From Acholeplasma laidlawii (GTDB lineage Bacteria; Bacillota_I; Bacilli_A; Acholeplasmatales; Acholeplasmataceae), in contig NZ_JADNRS010000053.1 of assembly GCF_015709225.1 (NCBI RefSeq), forward strand, positions 1 to 64,000: a DNA stretch of 64,000 nt. Direction: 5' to 3'. The notes beneath the pieces were generated by a model. That model saw nothing but the letters and a program-made list of their open reading frames with translations. It ran no database searches and was not told where the DNA came from. Made by a program: the position numbers and the translations under genes. Every line of letters begins with the position of its first letter. The stretch's first letter is position 1. Shown one piece after another: positions 33,853 to 43,911 of the stretch.

Positions 33853-35819
33853 AAAAATATATTAGTATGTTAAGCTTTGTTCTTATCATGGGTATTTTAT
33901 CTTCTGTCATTTTAATGGGTGCAGATATGATCACACGTGATAGAATTGCTAAAAATGCAGAATATGCTTGGAAAACAGCTATATTAACGCATCATAATGT
34001 TGATTATACTGATGCGAACTTCGACGAAGTATTTCTAGAGACTTTTGAAGAAAGAACTGCTGAAGATACGAATGGTAATACTAGATACTTATATGTACAC
34101 AATCAAACTGGTGCAGTGAGTTATCAGTTCAGCGGTGGTGGCTTATGGGATACCATTGCGGGTGTTATTACATTAGAAAGTGATTTCCAAACAATTGTTC
34201 AAATTACCGTTACTAAACAAGGAGAAACTCCAGGTTTAGGTGGTATTGTCGCAGAAAAACCTTATCTAGATAATTATGCAGGTAAGAAATTTGATGAATC
34301 CCTTGGTTTAGTTGCTGTTAAGACAGAGCCTACTACAGATTATGAAGTAGATGCAATTACCGGTGCTACTGGTACTTCTAATGCTTTTGTTGGTCTACTA
34401 AGTGTTGAATACCGCACTATGTTAGGTTTATTCGGAGATGTGAATCCATTATCCGTTGCAATGAAAGCTATTATGACTCATAATGATGTCGAGTTTACTG
34501 GCGAAAACTTTGAAGATGTATTTGCTCAAAACTTCGAAACAACTACAATCGATGAATTAACACTATATACTCACAAAGTAAATGGCAACGCAAGTTTCAC
34601 ATTTACTGCTGGCGGATTCAATGGTCCAATTGATGCAGTTGTGACACTTGATCCACTATTTGAAACAATTTTAGGTATCAAAGTACTTTCTCAATCTGAA
34701 GGTTGGGGCGCAGTTATTCAAACTCACCCAGAAGTATTAGAGTACTTTGTTGGTAAGAAATTTGCACCTGACTTCGAATTATCTGATGATTTTGATGGTT
34801 TCGGTGGTGCTACTACTACTAGAAAGAATTTCGTATTAGGACTTAATGACGCAAGAGATTTATATTATTCAATCTTTATTGATGGTGTAGATCCAAACAT
34901 GGTTTGGAAACAAGCACTTCTGACAAATAATGGTATTCCTTCTACTGAAGAAGATTATAAGACATTATTTAATCAAACATTTACAGTTGAAACACAAGGT
35001 GATTTAACACTTTACAGAAATAACACAGATCAAAATATCAGTATGTTATTTGAAACAGATGGTTTTGGTGGAGTTATTAAAGGTGTACTAACACTTGAAA
35101 ATGATTTTTCAACGATTGTTTATATTACAATTTACCAACAATCAGAAACTTGGGGAGCTCGTATCCAAAATAATGCAGAATTCTTTGATGCTTATGTCGG
35201 TAAGAAGTTTGCTCCAATAATCTCATTTGTAGAAACACCAACAACTGATTCTGAAATCGTTGATGGATATGGTGGTGCTACTACAACTAAAGGCGCTATG
35301 CTTGAAATATTAAATTCAGTACGTGATTCATATTACACTGCGTTCTTCGATCCAAACATGGTTTGGAAAAAAGCAATGCTTGCAAATAACGGTGTTGAAT
35401 CTACTGACTTAAATTATGAAACATTATTTGATACAACATTTAATGTAGAAACTTCTGGTGACTTAACATTATATACAAATAAAACAAATCAAAATGTAAG
35501 TTTCACATATGAAACAACAGGTTTTGTAGGTGACATTAAAGGTGTTATAACACTAGCTAGCGATTTTGAAACAATTGTTCGTATCAGTGTTTATGAACAA
35601 CATGAAAAATGGGGTGCACGTATTCAAACAACCCTAACATTCTTTGATGATTATGTTGGTAAGAAATTCTCACCAACAATCTCATTTGTAGAAACACCAA
35701 CAACAGATTCTGAAATTGTTGATGGTTATGGTGGAGCTACTACAACTAAGGCTTCTATGTTAAACATTTTAAATGAAACTGTAGCAGCATATAAATTAGC
35801 ATTTGCGGAGGAGGCATAA
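33849..35819 (+). CDS. nqrC: NqrC/RnfG-like protein with four FMN-binding-type domains
   Basis: 656 residues, over twice the usual NqrC/RnfG length. One N-terminal membrane helix (~5-25) anchors it, and the rest should face outside. Four tandem units follow, each ending in a candidate flavinylation motif: TGAT (Thr174), then GGAT at Thr322, Thr478 and Thr631. Unit 1 is canonical (ETPGLGG, DAITGATGTS); units 2-4 have EGWG/ETWG/EKWG and D-G-(F/Y)-GGATTT. Units 3 and 4 are nearly identical, also at DNA level. It would carry up to four covalent FMNs as an outward electron wire. Overlaps nqrB by 4 bp. Confidence 0.88.
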   Translation: MKKYISMLSFVLIMGILSSVILMGADMITRDRIAKNAEYAWKTAILTHHNVDYTDANFDEVFLETFEERTAEDTNGNTRYLYVHNQTGAVSYQFSGGGLWDTIAGVITLESDFQTIVQITVTKQGETPGLGGIVAEKPYLDNYAGKKFDESLGLVAVKTEPTTDYEVDAITGATGTSNAFVGLLSVEYRTMLGLFGDVNPLSVAMKAIMTHNDVEFTGENFEDVFAQNFETTTIDELTLYTHKVNGNASFTFTAGGFNGPIDAVVTLDPLFETILGIKVLSQSEGWGAVIQTHPEVLEYFVGKKFAPDFELSDDFDGFGGATTTRKNFVLGLNDARDLYYSIFIDGVDPNMVWKQALLTNNGIPSTEEDYKTLFNQTFTVETQGDLTLYRNNTDQNISMLFETDGFGGVIKGVLTLENDFSTIVYITIYQQSETWGARIQNNAEFFDAYVGKKFAPIISFVETPTTDSEIVDGYGGATTTKGAMLEILNSVRDSYYTAFFDPNMVWKKAMLANNGVESTDLNYETLFDTTFNVETSGDLTLYTNKTNQNVSFTYETTGFVGDIKGVITLASDFETIVRISVYEQHEKWGARIQTTLTFFDDYVGKKFSPTISFVETPTTDSEIVDGYGGATTTKASMLNILNETVAAYKLAFAEEA

Positions 35820-35820
35820 T

Positions 35821-36480
35821 ATGGAAAACAATCAATCAATCTTACCTAAACCAAGTCGTTGGTTAAGACTCCAATATAAAAAATGGTTTCTAATACTTAA
35901 AAATGGTATTTCAGAAGAAAATCCAATTATTGTCTCAGTATTAGGTATCTGTTCAGCACTTGCTGTTACAAATAGAGTAGAAAATGCAATCGTCATGGGT
36001 ATTGGTGTTACATTCGTTATTATGGCTTCTTCTATGATGGTCTCTATGATGCGTAATCTCATCCCTTCTAAGGTACGTATGGTAGCTTTCATGGTTATTA
36101 TTTCAATGTTTACTATCGTAGTTCAAATGTTCTTACAAGCATTCTTACCTGTAGTTGCTGCAAACCTTGGTGCATATACTGGTTTAATAATTACAAACTG
36201 TATTGTTATGGGTAGAGCAGAAGCATTCGCTATCAAAAACCCTGTTAAATATACTATTATTGACGGTTTTGCTAACGGTATGGGTTATACCTTAGTATTA
36301 ATTGCAATCGCTGCAGTTCGTGAGCCTTTAGCATTTGGTACATTCCTTGGTATGAGCATTCCTGGTTTTGATAACTGGATCAACTGGAACGTTATGGCGT
36401 TAGCACCTGGTGGTTTCTTCGTATTAACCTTATTAGCATGGTTAGTGCGTACATTAACCAAGAAATATGAAGAAGCGTAG
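35821..36480 (+). CDS. nqrD: NqrD/RnfE-like membrane subunit
   Basis: 219 residues from the ATG at 35821, preceded by GGAGGAGG that lies inside the end of the previous gene; a TTG 18 bp upstream is rejected. Six helices. Cys44 (LGICSALAVTNRVENA) and Cys127 (ITNCIVMGRAEAFA) are the conserved residues that, with the paired subunit, hold the intramembrane iron centre in Nqr/Rnf. It relays electrons across the membrane as part of the ion pump. One base after the C-subunit stop. Confidence 0.94.
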   Translation: MENNQSILPKPSRWLRLQYKKWFLILKNGISEENPIIVSVLGICSALAVTNRVENAIVMGIGVTFVIMASSMMVSMMRNLIPSKVRMVAFMVIISMFTIVVQMFLQAFLPVVAANLGAYTGLIITNCIVMGRAEAFAIKNPVKYTIIDGFANGMGYTLVLIAIAAVREPLAFGTFLGMSIPGFDNWINWNVMALAPGGFFVLTLLAWLVRTLTKKYEEA

Positions 36481-36493
36481 GAGGAGATAAAAC

Positions 36494-37078
36494 ATGGAAT
36501 TAATTGAATTATTCTTAGCATCAATACTATCAAATAACATCGCCTTAATCTTCATTTTAGGGATGTGTTCATTAATCGCTGTCTCCACATCCATTAAAAA
36601 CTCAGTCAACATGGGTGTTGCAGTTATCTTTGTTGTTACAATAACGGCTGTAATTAACTGGCCAATCTATGAATTACTTAAAGCAACTGGTACAGAACAA
36701 TTAGCATTATTAGTATTTATTATTGTTATTGCAGCATTTGTACAATTCTTAGAAATGTTCTTAGCTAAATATTTTCCAAAGATTTACGAATCATTTGGTA
36801 TCTTCTTACCTCTGATTACTGTAAACTGTATCGTATTATCTGTATCATTATTTTTCCAACAAAGAAATTACGATTTCTTACAAACAACCGTATTCGCATT
36901 CGGTTCTTCAGTTGGTTGGACATTTGCAATGATCTTACTTGCAGGTGTTAGACAAAAAATGTACCGCGTATCTAACCTTCCAAGAGGTTTACGTGGTCGT
37001 GCGATTGCATTCTTAATTTTAGGGATCTTAGCATTAGCATTCATTGGCTTTACCGGTATCGGTAGAGTATCATTTTAG
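36494..37078 (+). CDS. nqrE: NqrE/RnfA-like membrane subunit
   Basis: 194 residues, six helices, inverted-topology partner of the D subunit. Cys25 (ILGMCSLIAVSTSIKNS) and Cys112 (LITVNCIVLSVSLFF) supply the other iron ligands; RNYDFLQTTVFAFGSSVGW is a clear NqrE/RnfA signature. GGAGG precedes the ATG. It forms the core of the pump with the D subunit. Confidence 0.94.
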   Translation: MELIELFLASILSNNIALIFILGMCSLIAVSTSIKNSVNMGVAVIFVVTITAVINWPIYELLKATGTEQLALLVFIIVIAAFVQFLEMFLAKYFPKIYESFGIFLPLITVNCIVLSVSLFFQQRNYDFLQTTVFAFGSSVGWTFAMILLAGVRQKMYRVSNLPRGLRGRAIAFLILGILALAFIGFTGIGRVSF

Positions 37079-37087
37079 GAGGAAACT

Positions 37088-38164
37088 ATGAACCCATTAT
37101 ATACACCTATAATTCTTATTGGTTTACTCATCGTTGTTACACTTGTAGTTATCTTAGTTGATAAATTACTCGGTGGTGGTGGTGAACGTAAAATCACTGT
37201 TAATAAAGATAATGTCATTACAATCTCTGGTAGAGAAACAGCATTAAATGCACTAACTAATAACAAGATTTTCTTACCATCTTCATGTGGTGGTAAAGCT
37301 ACTTGTGGTACATGTAAATTTAGACTAGTCGATTGGCATGAAGCACCAAAACCTACAGAATTACCATTCTTATCTAAAGATGAAATTAGCGAAGGTATTC
37401 GTTTATCTTGCCAAGTGGTAGTTAATGAGGATATGCAAGTTGAAGTCCCACCGTCCGTACTAAACGTTAAACCATTCTATGGTAAAGTCGTTGAAGTTGA
37501 ACAACTAACCCATGATATTAGACGAATCAAGTTTGAAATGAAAGAAGATTTCGTTTTCAAACCAGGACAATACTTACAAATCGAAGTACCTGGTATTGAA
37601 ACAACGAGAGCATACTCTATTGCATCAAATCCAAATGATTTAAGACACCCAGAAGTCATTATTCGTTTAGTACCAGGCGGTGTCGCAACTAAGTTTATTC
37701 ATAAAGCATTAGTTATTGGAGATACATTAAAAATTACTGGTCCATTTGGTGACTTCTTCTTACAAGAAGAGTCTACTCGTCCAATCATTATGATTGCTGG
37801 TGGTTCTGGTAAAGCTCCAATTCGTTCAATTATCTATAAATTAATTGAACAAAACATGCCAAGAAAAGCACAATATTTCTTTGGTGCAAGAACTAAAAAA
37901 GATTTATATTATACTAAAGAGTTCAAAGATGTTGAAAGAATGTACCCTAACTTCAAATATATTCCAGCTTTATCTACTCCACTTCCAGAAGATGAGTGGG
38001 ATCTAGATATCGGGCTTATCACTGAAGTTGTTGCAAGACACACTGGTGATCTAAGTGGTCACGAAGCATATCTTTGTGGATCTCCTGGTATGATCGATGC
38101 ATGTATTAAAGTATTAAGAGAAAAAGGTATGCCTGAAGAACATATCTACTTCGATAAATTCTAA
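37088..38164 (+). CDS. nqrF: NqrF-like NADH dehydrogenase subunit (2Fe-2S, FAD)
   Basis: 358 residues: one N-terminal helix (~8-27), a plant-type 2Fe-2S domain with Cys67, Cys73, Cys76 and Cys108 (SCGGKATCGTCKFRL ... LSCQ), a ferredoxin-reductase FAD domain (RAYSIAS) and an NAD domain (AGGSGKAPIRSI, YLCGSPGMIDACI). It is the cytosolic entry point that oxidises NADH and feeds electrons via FAD and 2Fe-2S into the membrane subunits. It identifies the operon as Nqr-type rather than Rnf-type. Last gene, followed by a strong terminator; nqrA is absent. Confidence 0.94.
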   Translation: MNPLYTPIILIGLLIVVTLVVILVDKLLGGGGERKITVNKDNVITISGRETALNALTNNKIFLPSSCGGKATCGTCKFRLVDWHEAPKPTELPFLSKDEISEGIRLSCQVVVNEDMQVEVPPSVLNVKPFYGKVVEVEQLTHDIRRIKFEMKEDFVFKPGQYLQIEVPGIETTRAYSIASNPNDLRHPEVIIRLVPGGVATKFIHKALVIGDTLKITGPFGDFFLQEESTRPIIMIAGGSGKAPIRSIIYKLIEQNMPRKAQYFFGARTKKDLYYTKEFKDVERMYPNFKYIPALSTPLPEDEWDLDIGLITEVVARHTGDLSGHEAYLCGSPGMIDACIKVLREKGMPEEHIYFDKF

Positions 38165-38167
38165 TTT

Positions 38168-38196
38168 TAAAGGTGAGCTTATTGCTCACCTTTTTC
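38168..38196 (+). terminator. Terminator of the Nqr-like operon
   Basis: Stem AAGGTGAGC / GCTCACCTT with loop TTATT followed by TTTCTTTATTT, starting 4 bp after the nqrF stop codon. Confidence 0.9.
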
Positions 38197-38211
38197 TTTA
38201 TTTCAACTAAA

Positions 38212-38246
38212 CATAATAAAAACTCACCAAAATTATGGTGAGTTTT
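38212..38246 (-). terminator. Terminator of the V-ATPase operon
   Basis: Stem AAAACTCACCA / TGGTGAGTTTT (11 bp, 6-nt loop); on the minus strand it is followed by TTATTATG. It lies 5 bp past the ntpD stop and faces the Nqr terminator. Confidence 0.85.
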
Positions 38247-38250
38247 ATAA

Positions 38251-38892
38251 TCATTTTTGACTATCTAATTGTTTTTTTAAGATAAGATCTTTAGATTTCA
38301 TAATACGGATTGTATTAGATAATTCTGCCTCATTGATTTTCATACGAACCACTTTAATATCTGCCATAATTTCAGGAATTAAAATATGTTCAATCGCGTT
38401 TACACGGCGCTTAGTCTTTTCTATTTCTCTAATCAAGATACGAACTCTTTTATCCATTGCAGCAAGTTCAATAAACTTATTTAAATTACTTGCTAGATTT
38501 AGGACAATATCATCTAATATCGGATGCGTACCATGAAATGAGTACGTGATTTGAGGCTTTATAGTTTCTTTAATCTCAATTTTAGGTACTGTAACACTCA
38601 TGACGGACTCTTTTTTATATTCCAGTTCTAGCGTTGTTGCAGGTACTAGAAATTTTTCACGTAATTCAGATTCATAATGAAACGCTTTAGCACTATCATA
38701 CTTATCTAAGGCATCCAACCATTTATCTTCAACAAGTGTGCGTAAGACTTTATATTGTTCAACCATGCTTAAAAATTGGCGCATCATCTCATCTTGTTTA
38801 TCTTTTAAAAGACGATGTCCTTTTCTTGTAGTAGCTAGTTGATTTTTTAATCTTGTAAGCTCCATTCTTGTTGCATTAGCGATATTTGGCAT
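38251..38892 (-). CDS. ntpD: V-type ATPase subunit D (central stalk)
   Basis: 213 residues forming long antiparallel helices with the start NATRMELTRLKNQLATTRKG and the end region EIEKTKRRVNAIEHILIPE, both diagnostic of subunit D. It is the rotor shaft inside the A3B3 head. Last gene of the nine-gene operon, 5 bp after ntpB. Confidence 0.95.
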   Translation of the reverse strand: MPNIANATRMELTRLKNQLATTRKGHRLLKDKQDEMMRQFLSMVEQYKVLRTLVEDKWLDALDKYDSAKAFHYESELREKFLVPATTLELEYKKESVMSVTVPKIEIKETIKPQITYSFHGTHPILDDIVLNLASNLNKFIELAAMDKRVRILIREIEKTKRRVNAIEHILIPEIMADIKVVRMKINEAELSNTIRIMKSKDLILKKQLDSQK

Positions 38893-38897
38893 TGAAA

Positions 38898-40277
38898 TTA
38901 CTCCTTAACTTTGTAGTATTTATCTAAGCGTTTATTAGAGATACGTTTTAATTCAGATCTCGGTAGAATATTTAATAACTTCCAACCTAGATCAAGTGTT
39001 TCTTCGATCGTTCTATTAGAATCATATCCTTGAGATAAGTATTCTTTTTCAAACTTATCTGCAAATACTGCATAGAGTTTATCAGTATCCGATAATGCAG
39101 ATTCACCAAGTACAGTTGCTAATTCTTTAGCTTCTTTACCACGCGCATAGCTTGCAAACAATTGGTTTAATGTATCAGAGTGATCATCTCTAGTTTTACC
39201 TTCACCAATACCTTTATCCTTTAGACGAGATAAAGATGGTAAGACATCCACTGGTGGTTGTATACCTTTTTGATGTAGGCTTCTAGATAAAATCACTTGA
39301 CCTTCTGTAATATATCCTGTTAAGTCAGGAATTGGATGAGTCTTATCATCTTCTGGCATGGTAAGGATTGGCAATTGGGTAATAGAGCCTTTTTTGCCCT
39401 TTACACGACCTGCACGCTCATATAAAGATGAAAGGTCAGTATACATATATCCTGGGTAACCACGACGTCCTGGCACTTCTTTTCTCGCTGCTGAAATTTC
39501 TCTTAAAGATTCTGCATAGTTTGTAATATCAGTCATGATAATTAAAACGTGCATATCTAATTCATAAGCTAAATACTCCGCTGCTGTAATTGCCATACGA
39601 GGGGTTGCAATACGCTCAACTGCTGGGTCATTTGCAAGGTTTACAAACATGACAGTTCTATCGATTGCACCTGACTTTTTAAATTCTTCAATAAAGAAGT
39701 TTGACTCTTCAAATGTGATACCAATTGCAGCAAATACTACCGCAAAATTATCCGTTGTACCGACAACTTTTGCATTTCTAGCAATCATTGCAGCAAGTTT
39801 ATTATGTGGTAAACCTGATCCTGAAAAGATTGGTAATTTTTGTCCACGAACAAGTGTATTTAATCCATCAATGGATGAAACACCTGTTTGAATAAACTCA
39901 GATGGATAGTCTCTTGCTACCGGGTTTAGTGGTATACCGTTAATATCCATTTTCATTTCTGGAATGATTTTACCTTTACCATCCTTAGGTTCACCCATAC
40001 CACTAAAGATACGGCCTAAGATGAGTGGAGATAAATCAAGTTCTAAACCATGACCTAAGAATACTGCTTTAGCATCTTCAATTTTTAGTCCTTGACTGGA
40101 TTCGAATAATTGAACTAACGCTTTATCTTGATCAATTTCTAGAACGCGTCCATATCTGGTTGTGCCATTAGCAAGTTTAACACGCACTGTTTCATCATAC
40201 TTAACATTTTCAGTATGTGTAACAAGCATTAGAGGTCCAACGACTTCTTTGATTGTTTTATATTCTTTAATTGCCAT
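38898..40277 (-). CDS. ntpB: V-type ATPase subunit B (non-catalytic)
   Basis: 459 residues, nucleotide-binding-fold protein lacking a Walker A loop, as expected for B. Motifs: [54 protein letters not shown]. It alternates with A in the hexameric head. 4 bp downstream of ntpA. Confidence 0.97.
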   Translation of the reverse strand: MAIKEYKTIKEVVGPLMLVTHTENVKYDETVRVKLANGTTRYGRVLEIDQDKALVQLFESSQGLKIEDAKAVFLGHGLELDLSPLILGRIFSGMGEPKDGKGKIIPEMKMDINGIPLNPVARDYPSEFIQTGVSSIDGLNTLVRGQKLPIFSGSGLPHNKLAAMIARNAKVVGTTDNFAVVFAAIGITFEESNFFIEEFKKSGAIDRTVMFVNLANDPAVERIATPRMAITAAEYLAYELDMHVLIIMTDITNYAESLREISAARKEVPGRRGYPGYMYTDLSSLYERAGRVKGKKGSITQLPILTMPEDDKTHPIPDLTGYITEGQVILSRSLHQKGIQPPVDVLPSLSRLKDKGIGEGKTRDDHSDTLNQLFASYARGKEAKELATVLGESALSDTDKLYAVFADKFEKEYLSQGYDSNRTIEETLDLGWKLLNILPRSELKRISNKRLDKYYKVKE

Positions 40278-40281
40278 CGTT

Positions 40282-42042
40282 TTACTCCTTTCTTAAACCG
40301 CTAAATTGTTGATGCATCTGTTTAACGACTTCTTCATATGTGCTTAACATATCTTTTTCTTCAACATACTTAAAGCGTCCAATTTGTTCTTTCACAGCTA
40401 AGCGTTCAATATCTTTAAAAGACATTTCATGTTCAATTGCGTGAACTGCTAAGTCGTTAAATAAAATAATCATATCTAATAATCTAAATTGTTTATCTAA
40501 TGATGAATACGTATCAATTGGATCAAATGCATTTTGATGTAAATAGTCTTCACGAATCATTTGAGCTACTAATAATTTTAGACGATCTGATGCACCTAGT
40601 GAATCTACCCCAACAAGTCTTACAATTTCTTGGAGTGAAGCTTCTTCTTGTAATAGCGTTGAAACAAAACTTACATGGTGTGTCCAATTTTTATCTACAT
40701 TTGTATTAAAGAAGTCTCTAATTTGTTCATCATATAGTGAATAGGATTTTAACCAATCTATCGCAGGGAAGTGACGTCTATATGCAAGTGATGCTGATAA
40801 GCCCCAGAACACTTTAACAATTCTTAGTGTTGCTTGTGAAACCGGTTCTGATGTATCTCCACCTGGAGGAGAAACAGCTCCAATTGCGGTAATTGCACCA
40901 GTTCTTGCCTTTGAACCAAGTGTTTCAACCAAACCAGCACGTTCATAGAATTCTGCAATTCTTGAACCTAAATAAGCAGGATAACCTTCTTCACCTGGCA
41001 TTTCTTCTAATCTTGAGGACATTTCACGTAAGGCTTCAGCCCAACGCGATGTAGAGTCCGCCATAATCGCCACTTTATAGCCCATATCTCGATAGTATTC
41101 AGCAATTGTAATACCTGTATAGATACTAGCCTCTCTAGCGGCAACTGGCATGTTTGAGGTGTTTGCGATTAATACGGTACGTTTCATAAGTGGTTGACCA
41201 GTTCTAGGATCCTTTAATTCAGGGAATTCCATAAGTACGTCAGTCATCTCATTTCCACGTTCTCCACAACCAATATAAACAATAATATCTGCATCAGCCC
41301 ATTTAGCTAGTTGGTGTTGAACTACAGTTTTTCCACTACCAAAAGGTCCAGGGATTGCTGCAATACCACCGATAGCAATCGGAAACAATGTATCAATAAC
41401 ACGTTGTCCTGTAACCATTGGTTGGGTTGGTGCTATTTTTTTGTTATATGGTCTTTTAATACGTACTGGCCATGATTGCATCATCTTAAGTGGGATGATA
41501 TCACCATCATGATCTAGTTCACATACTGTATCTACTACTGTAAATTCACCAGATTTGATTGTTTTAACAGTACCACTTAGATTTGGTGGAACCATAACTT
41601 TATGTACAACGGATTCTGATTCATGAACGATACCAATAATATCGCCACCTTCTACAACATCGCCTACTTCAACTTGTGGAATAAATTGCCACAGTTTTTC
41701 TCTACTTAATTTTGGAATATCAACACCCAGTGGAATACCTTGTCCATGGATTTGATAAATATCATCTAGTGGTCTTTGAATACCATCAAAAATACCACCA
41801 ATTAAACCAGGTCCAAGCTCAACACTTAATGGTTCATTTGTTAAAAATACAGGTTCACCTGGTCCAATACCAGCAGTTTCTTCATAAACTTGAATCGATG
41901 CTAAATCACCACGTAATTCTAGGACTTCACCGATTAATCTTTTGTCAGAAACTCTAACAACGTCATAAACTTGAGCTGAACCCATGTTTTTAGCAACAAT
42001 TAATGGACCTGATACTTTAGTAATAATACCTTTATTTGTCAT
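40282..42042 (-). CDS. ntpA: V-type ATPase catalytic subunit A
   Basis: 586 residues from the ATG at 42042, which has AAGGAG 9 bp upstream; an ATG at 42060 overlapping the previous stop would add six residues. The bulge domain (~110-190, with [17 protein letters not shown]) and P-loop [13 protein letters not shown] distinguish it from F-type beta. [18 protein letters not shown] follows. It binds and hydrolyses (or makes) ATP. Confidence 0.97.
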   Translation of the reverse strand: MTNKGIITKVSGPLIVAKNMGSAQVYDVVRVSDKRLIGEVLELRGDLASIQVYEETAGIGPGEPVFLTNEPLSVELGPGLIGGIFDGIQRPLDDIYQIHGQGIPLGVDIPKLSREKLWQFIPQVEVGDVVEGGDIIGIVHESESVVHKVMVPPNLSGTVKTIKSGEFTVVDTVCELDHDGDIIPLKMMQSWPVRIKRPYNKKIAPTQPMVTGQRVIDTLFPIAIGGIAAIPGPFGSGKTVVQHQLAKWADADIIVYIGCGERGNEMTDVLMEFPELKDPRTGQPLMKRTVLIANTSNMPVAAREASIYTGITIAEYYRDMGYKVAIMADSTSRWAEALREMSSRLEEMPGEEGYPAYLGSRIAEFYERAGLVETLGSKARTGAITAIGAVSPPGGDTSEPVSQATLRIVKVFWGLSASLAYRRHFPAIDWLKSYSLYDEQIRDFFNTNVDKNWTHHVSFVSTLLQEEASLQEIVRLVGVDSLGASDRLKLLVAQMIREDYLHQNAFDPIDTYSSLDKQFRLLDMIILFNDLAVHAIEHEMSFKDIERLAVKEQIGRFKYVEEKDMLSTYEEVVKQMHQQFSGLRKE

Positions 42043-42056
42043 TTTTTCATGCTCCT

Positions 42057-42362
42057 TCATATAATTGAAATCCCAATTGATTTTTCAACGAGTAATTTCA
42101 ATTCGGATAATGTATCTTCATGTTTTAAACCACTTGGTAGTTTTAAAAATATAGGATACATAGACTCTTCATATTTCTCTAATAAAGTTTGAACATAAGC
42201 TTCACTAACTGCATCATAGATAATAATTTTACTATCACTTGATGCATATTTGGCAATATGTTCTTCTACATTCTTCAAGTCATTATCAACATAGACGGTT
42301 ACGCCCACACTACGTAGAATAATGAATGACTCATTCGTACTACATGCAACTATTTCCGGCAT
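42057..42362 (-). CDS. ntpG: V-type ATPase subunit F
   Basis: 101 residues, a small Rossmann-like protein ([19 protein letters not shown]) matching subunit F (NtpG of Enterococcus). It sits with D on the central stalk. Located between subunits C and A, its conserved place. Confidence 0.87.
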   Translation of the reverse strand: MPEIVACSTNESFIILRSVGVTVYVDNDLKNVEEHIAKYASSDSKIIIYDAVSEAYVQTLLEKYEESMYPIFLKLPSGLKHEDTLSELKLLVEKSIGISII

Positions 42363-42369
42363 AATTCAT

Positions 42370-43293
42370 CTACTCCTTAATTTGATAATACTTTTCTTTT
42401 AATACACGCATTTCATCTCTTTTTAAAATTGTAAAGTGAAGTACTGTTGCAAAACCTAAACTTTGGAAACTCAAATCTTCTAAAAGATTTTGTCTATATT
42501 CATTAAATGCATCATTTAATATATCTAAGAAGTTTGGCTTACCTACATATTTAAATGCATCAGTTAAAGTCACATCAAAGTGAAGACTTAAGTAATTTCC
42601 TATTTCAGTAAGTGATTTGTCAAACAATTCCATTAGAATATGTTTATCAATCATACCACCACTTAAGATATTCATTTCTAAATATTCTAGATTTTTATTG
42701 TATTTGATGCTTCTTATAAGTAACATTACATTTAAGATAGTCGTTTCTAGTTCAATATACTTTTTGATATAACTATCTGTTTTTTTGTTGAATGAAGATA
42801 TGATTCTATCATGTAATATTTTAATCACTCTATCAGAAATACCTTGTGCATCTAATTGACTTGTTTCTAATTGTATGTGATCTAAAAAAGAAATGTCTTC
42901 TAAATCAAGTAGACCAGATACTCCATTTAAAATATAATCTTCATATCTTTCTTCATTGAAGTTGCTTAGACTGTTTGTAAACTTATTATAAGTTAATCCT
43001 AGGTGATAGGATTTCATGAGGTTAGATAAAAACAGGTGATCAAATGTTAAATATAACACCTTAAAGATGAGATGATTTTTATCGATTAAAGACTCTAAGA
43101 ATTGACGATGTTTTAATTCTTCTTCTAACATGATGGTGTCAATATGAGATTCACTTGCACGACCATATTGGTGTGTTTTAAGCAAGCTTAAAAAATCTTT
43201 TCTAGATATGTTTTCAAAACTCTTTAAATGGCTTGGTGATAATAAGCGATCAATTGAACCACTCATAACACCACTAACAAATGAAATATCCAT
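42370..43293 (-). CDS. ntpC: V-type ATPase subunit C (rotor adapter)
   Basis: 307 residues, all-helical, with SFVSGVMSGSIDRLLSPSHL at the start and YVGKPNFLDILNDAFNEYRQ towards the end, as in the d/C subunit that joins the central stalk to the membrane ring. It is flanked by ntpE and ntpG. Divergent in sequence, so the call leans on context as well. Confidence 0.85.
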   Translation of the reverse strand: MDISFVSGVMSGSIDRLLSPSHLKSFENISRKDFLSLLKTHQYGRASESHIDTIMLEEELKHRQFLESLIDKNHLIFKVLYLTFDHLFLSNLMKSYHLGLTYNKFTNSLSNFNEERYEDYILNGVSGLLDLEDISFLDHIQLETSQLDAQGISDRVIKILHDRIISSFNKKTDSYIKKYIELETTILNVMLLIRSIKYNKNLEYLEMNILSGGMIDKHILMELFDKSLTEIGNYLSLHFDVTLTDAFKYVGKPNFLDILNDAFNEYRQNLLEDLSFQSLGFATVLHFTILKRDEMRVLKEKYYQIKE

Positions 43294-43295
43294 TA

Positions 43296-43901
43296 TTAAT
43301 TTAACGCCTCATATATAGTTTTTTCATACTTTTTAGTTAGACTCTCTAGTAGATTTTCTAGTGAAAAGTTTAAGTCATATAGTTTACCTACAAGCATAAA
43401 TCCAGATTCGATTTGGGCTGGTTTATTACTTAATTTTAACTGATAGTCTTTACCTAATTTTTGATTTAAAAGATCTGCTTCGACTAAGTCACCCTTCTTA
43501 GTTGTTAGAATACTTTGATACATTGCATATTCTTTTTTACTTACTTGAATTTCTTCCGTTTTATCAATAGCTTGATTTTGGATAGAACGCACTACATAAT
43601 TAAAGTAGTCTTCTTTGTTTAAGTGTTTTAATTCTGCTTTTAACTCTACAAAAATGGATTCAATTAGCTGTTGCTTAGATATTGCGACTTCATCTCTTAA
43701 TGCACGCATACCTTCTTGTTTAGCTTGTTCAACTTGTGCCTTAGCTTTCTGTTGTGCTTTATGAAGTTGAACTTCTAAATCAGCTTTTGCTTCTTCAATT
43801 AATCTATTTTTAAGTGCTTCAGATTCTTCTTTAGCGCTTAGATTAATAGCATCAATAATTGACTGTCCTTTTTGTATAATTTTTTCTTCTAATTTTGACA
43901 T
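43296..43901 (-). CDS. ntpE: V-type ATPase subunit E (peripheral stalk)
   Basis: 201 residues: N-terminal coiled coil rich in Lys, Glu, Ala and Gln (~1-75) and a C-terminal alpha/beta domain with KPAQIESGFMLVGKLYDLNF, the typical subunit E ending. Forms the peripheral stalk with the short coiled-coil subunit encoded first in the operon. Confidence 0.9.
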   Translation of the reverse strand: MSKLEEKIIQKGQSIIDAINLSAKEESEALKNRLIEEAKADLEVQLHKAQQKAKAQVEQAKQEGMRALRDEVAISKQQLIESIFVELKAELKHLNKEDYFNYVVRSIQNQAIDKTEEIQVSKKEYAMYQSILTTKKGDLVEADLLNQKLGKDYQLKLSNKPAQIESGFMLVGKLYDLNFSLENLLESLTKKYEKTIYEALN

Positions 43902-43911
43902 AATAGCCTCT

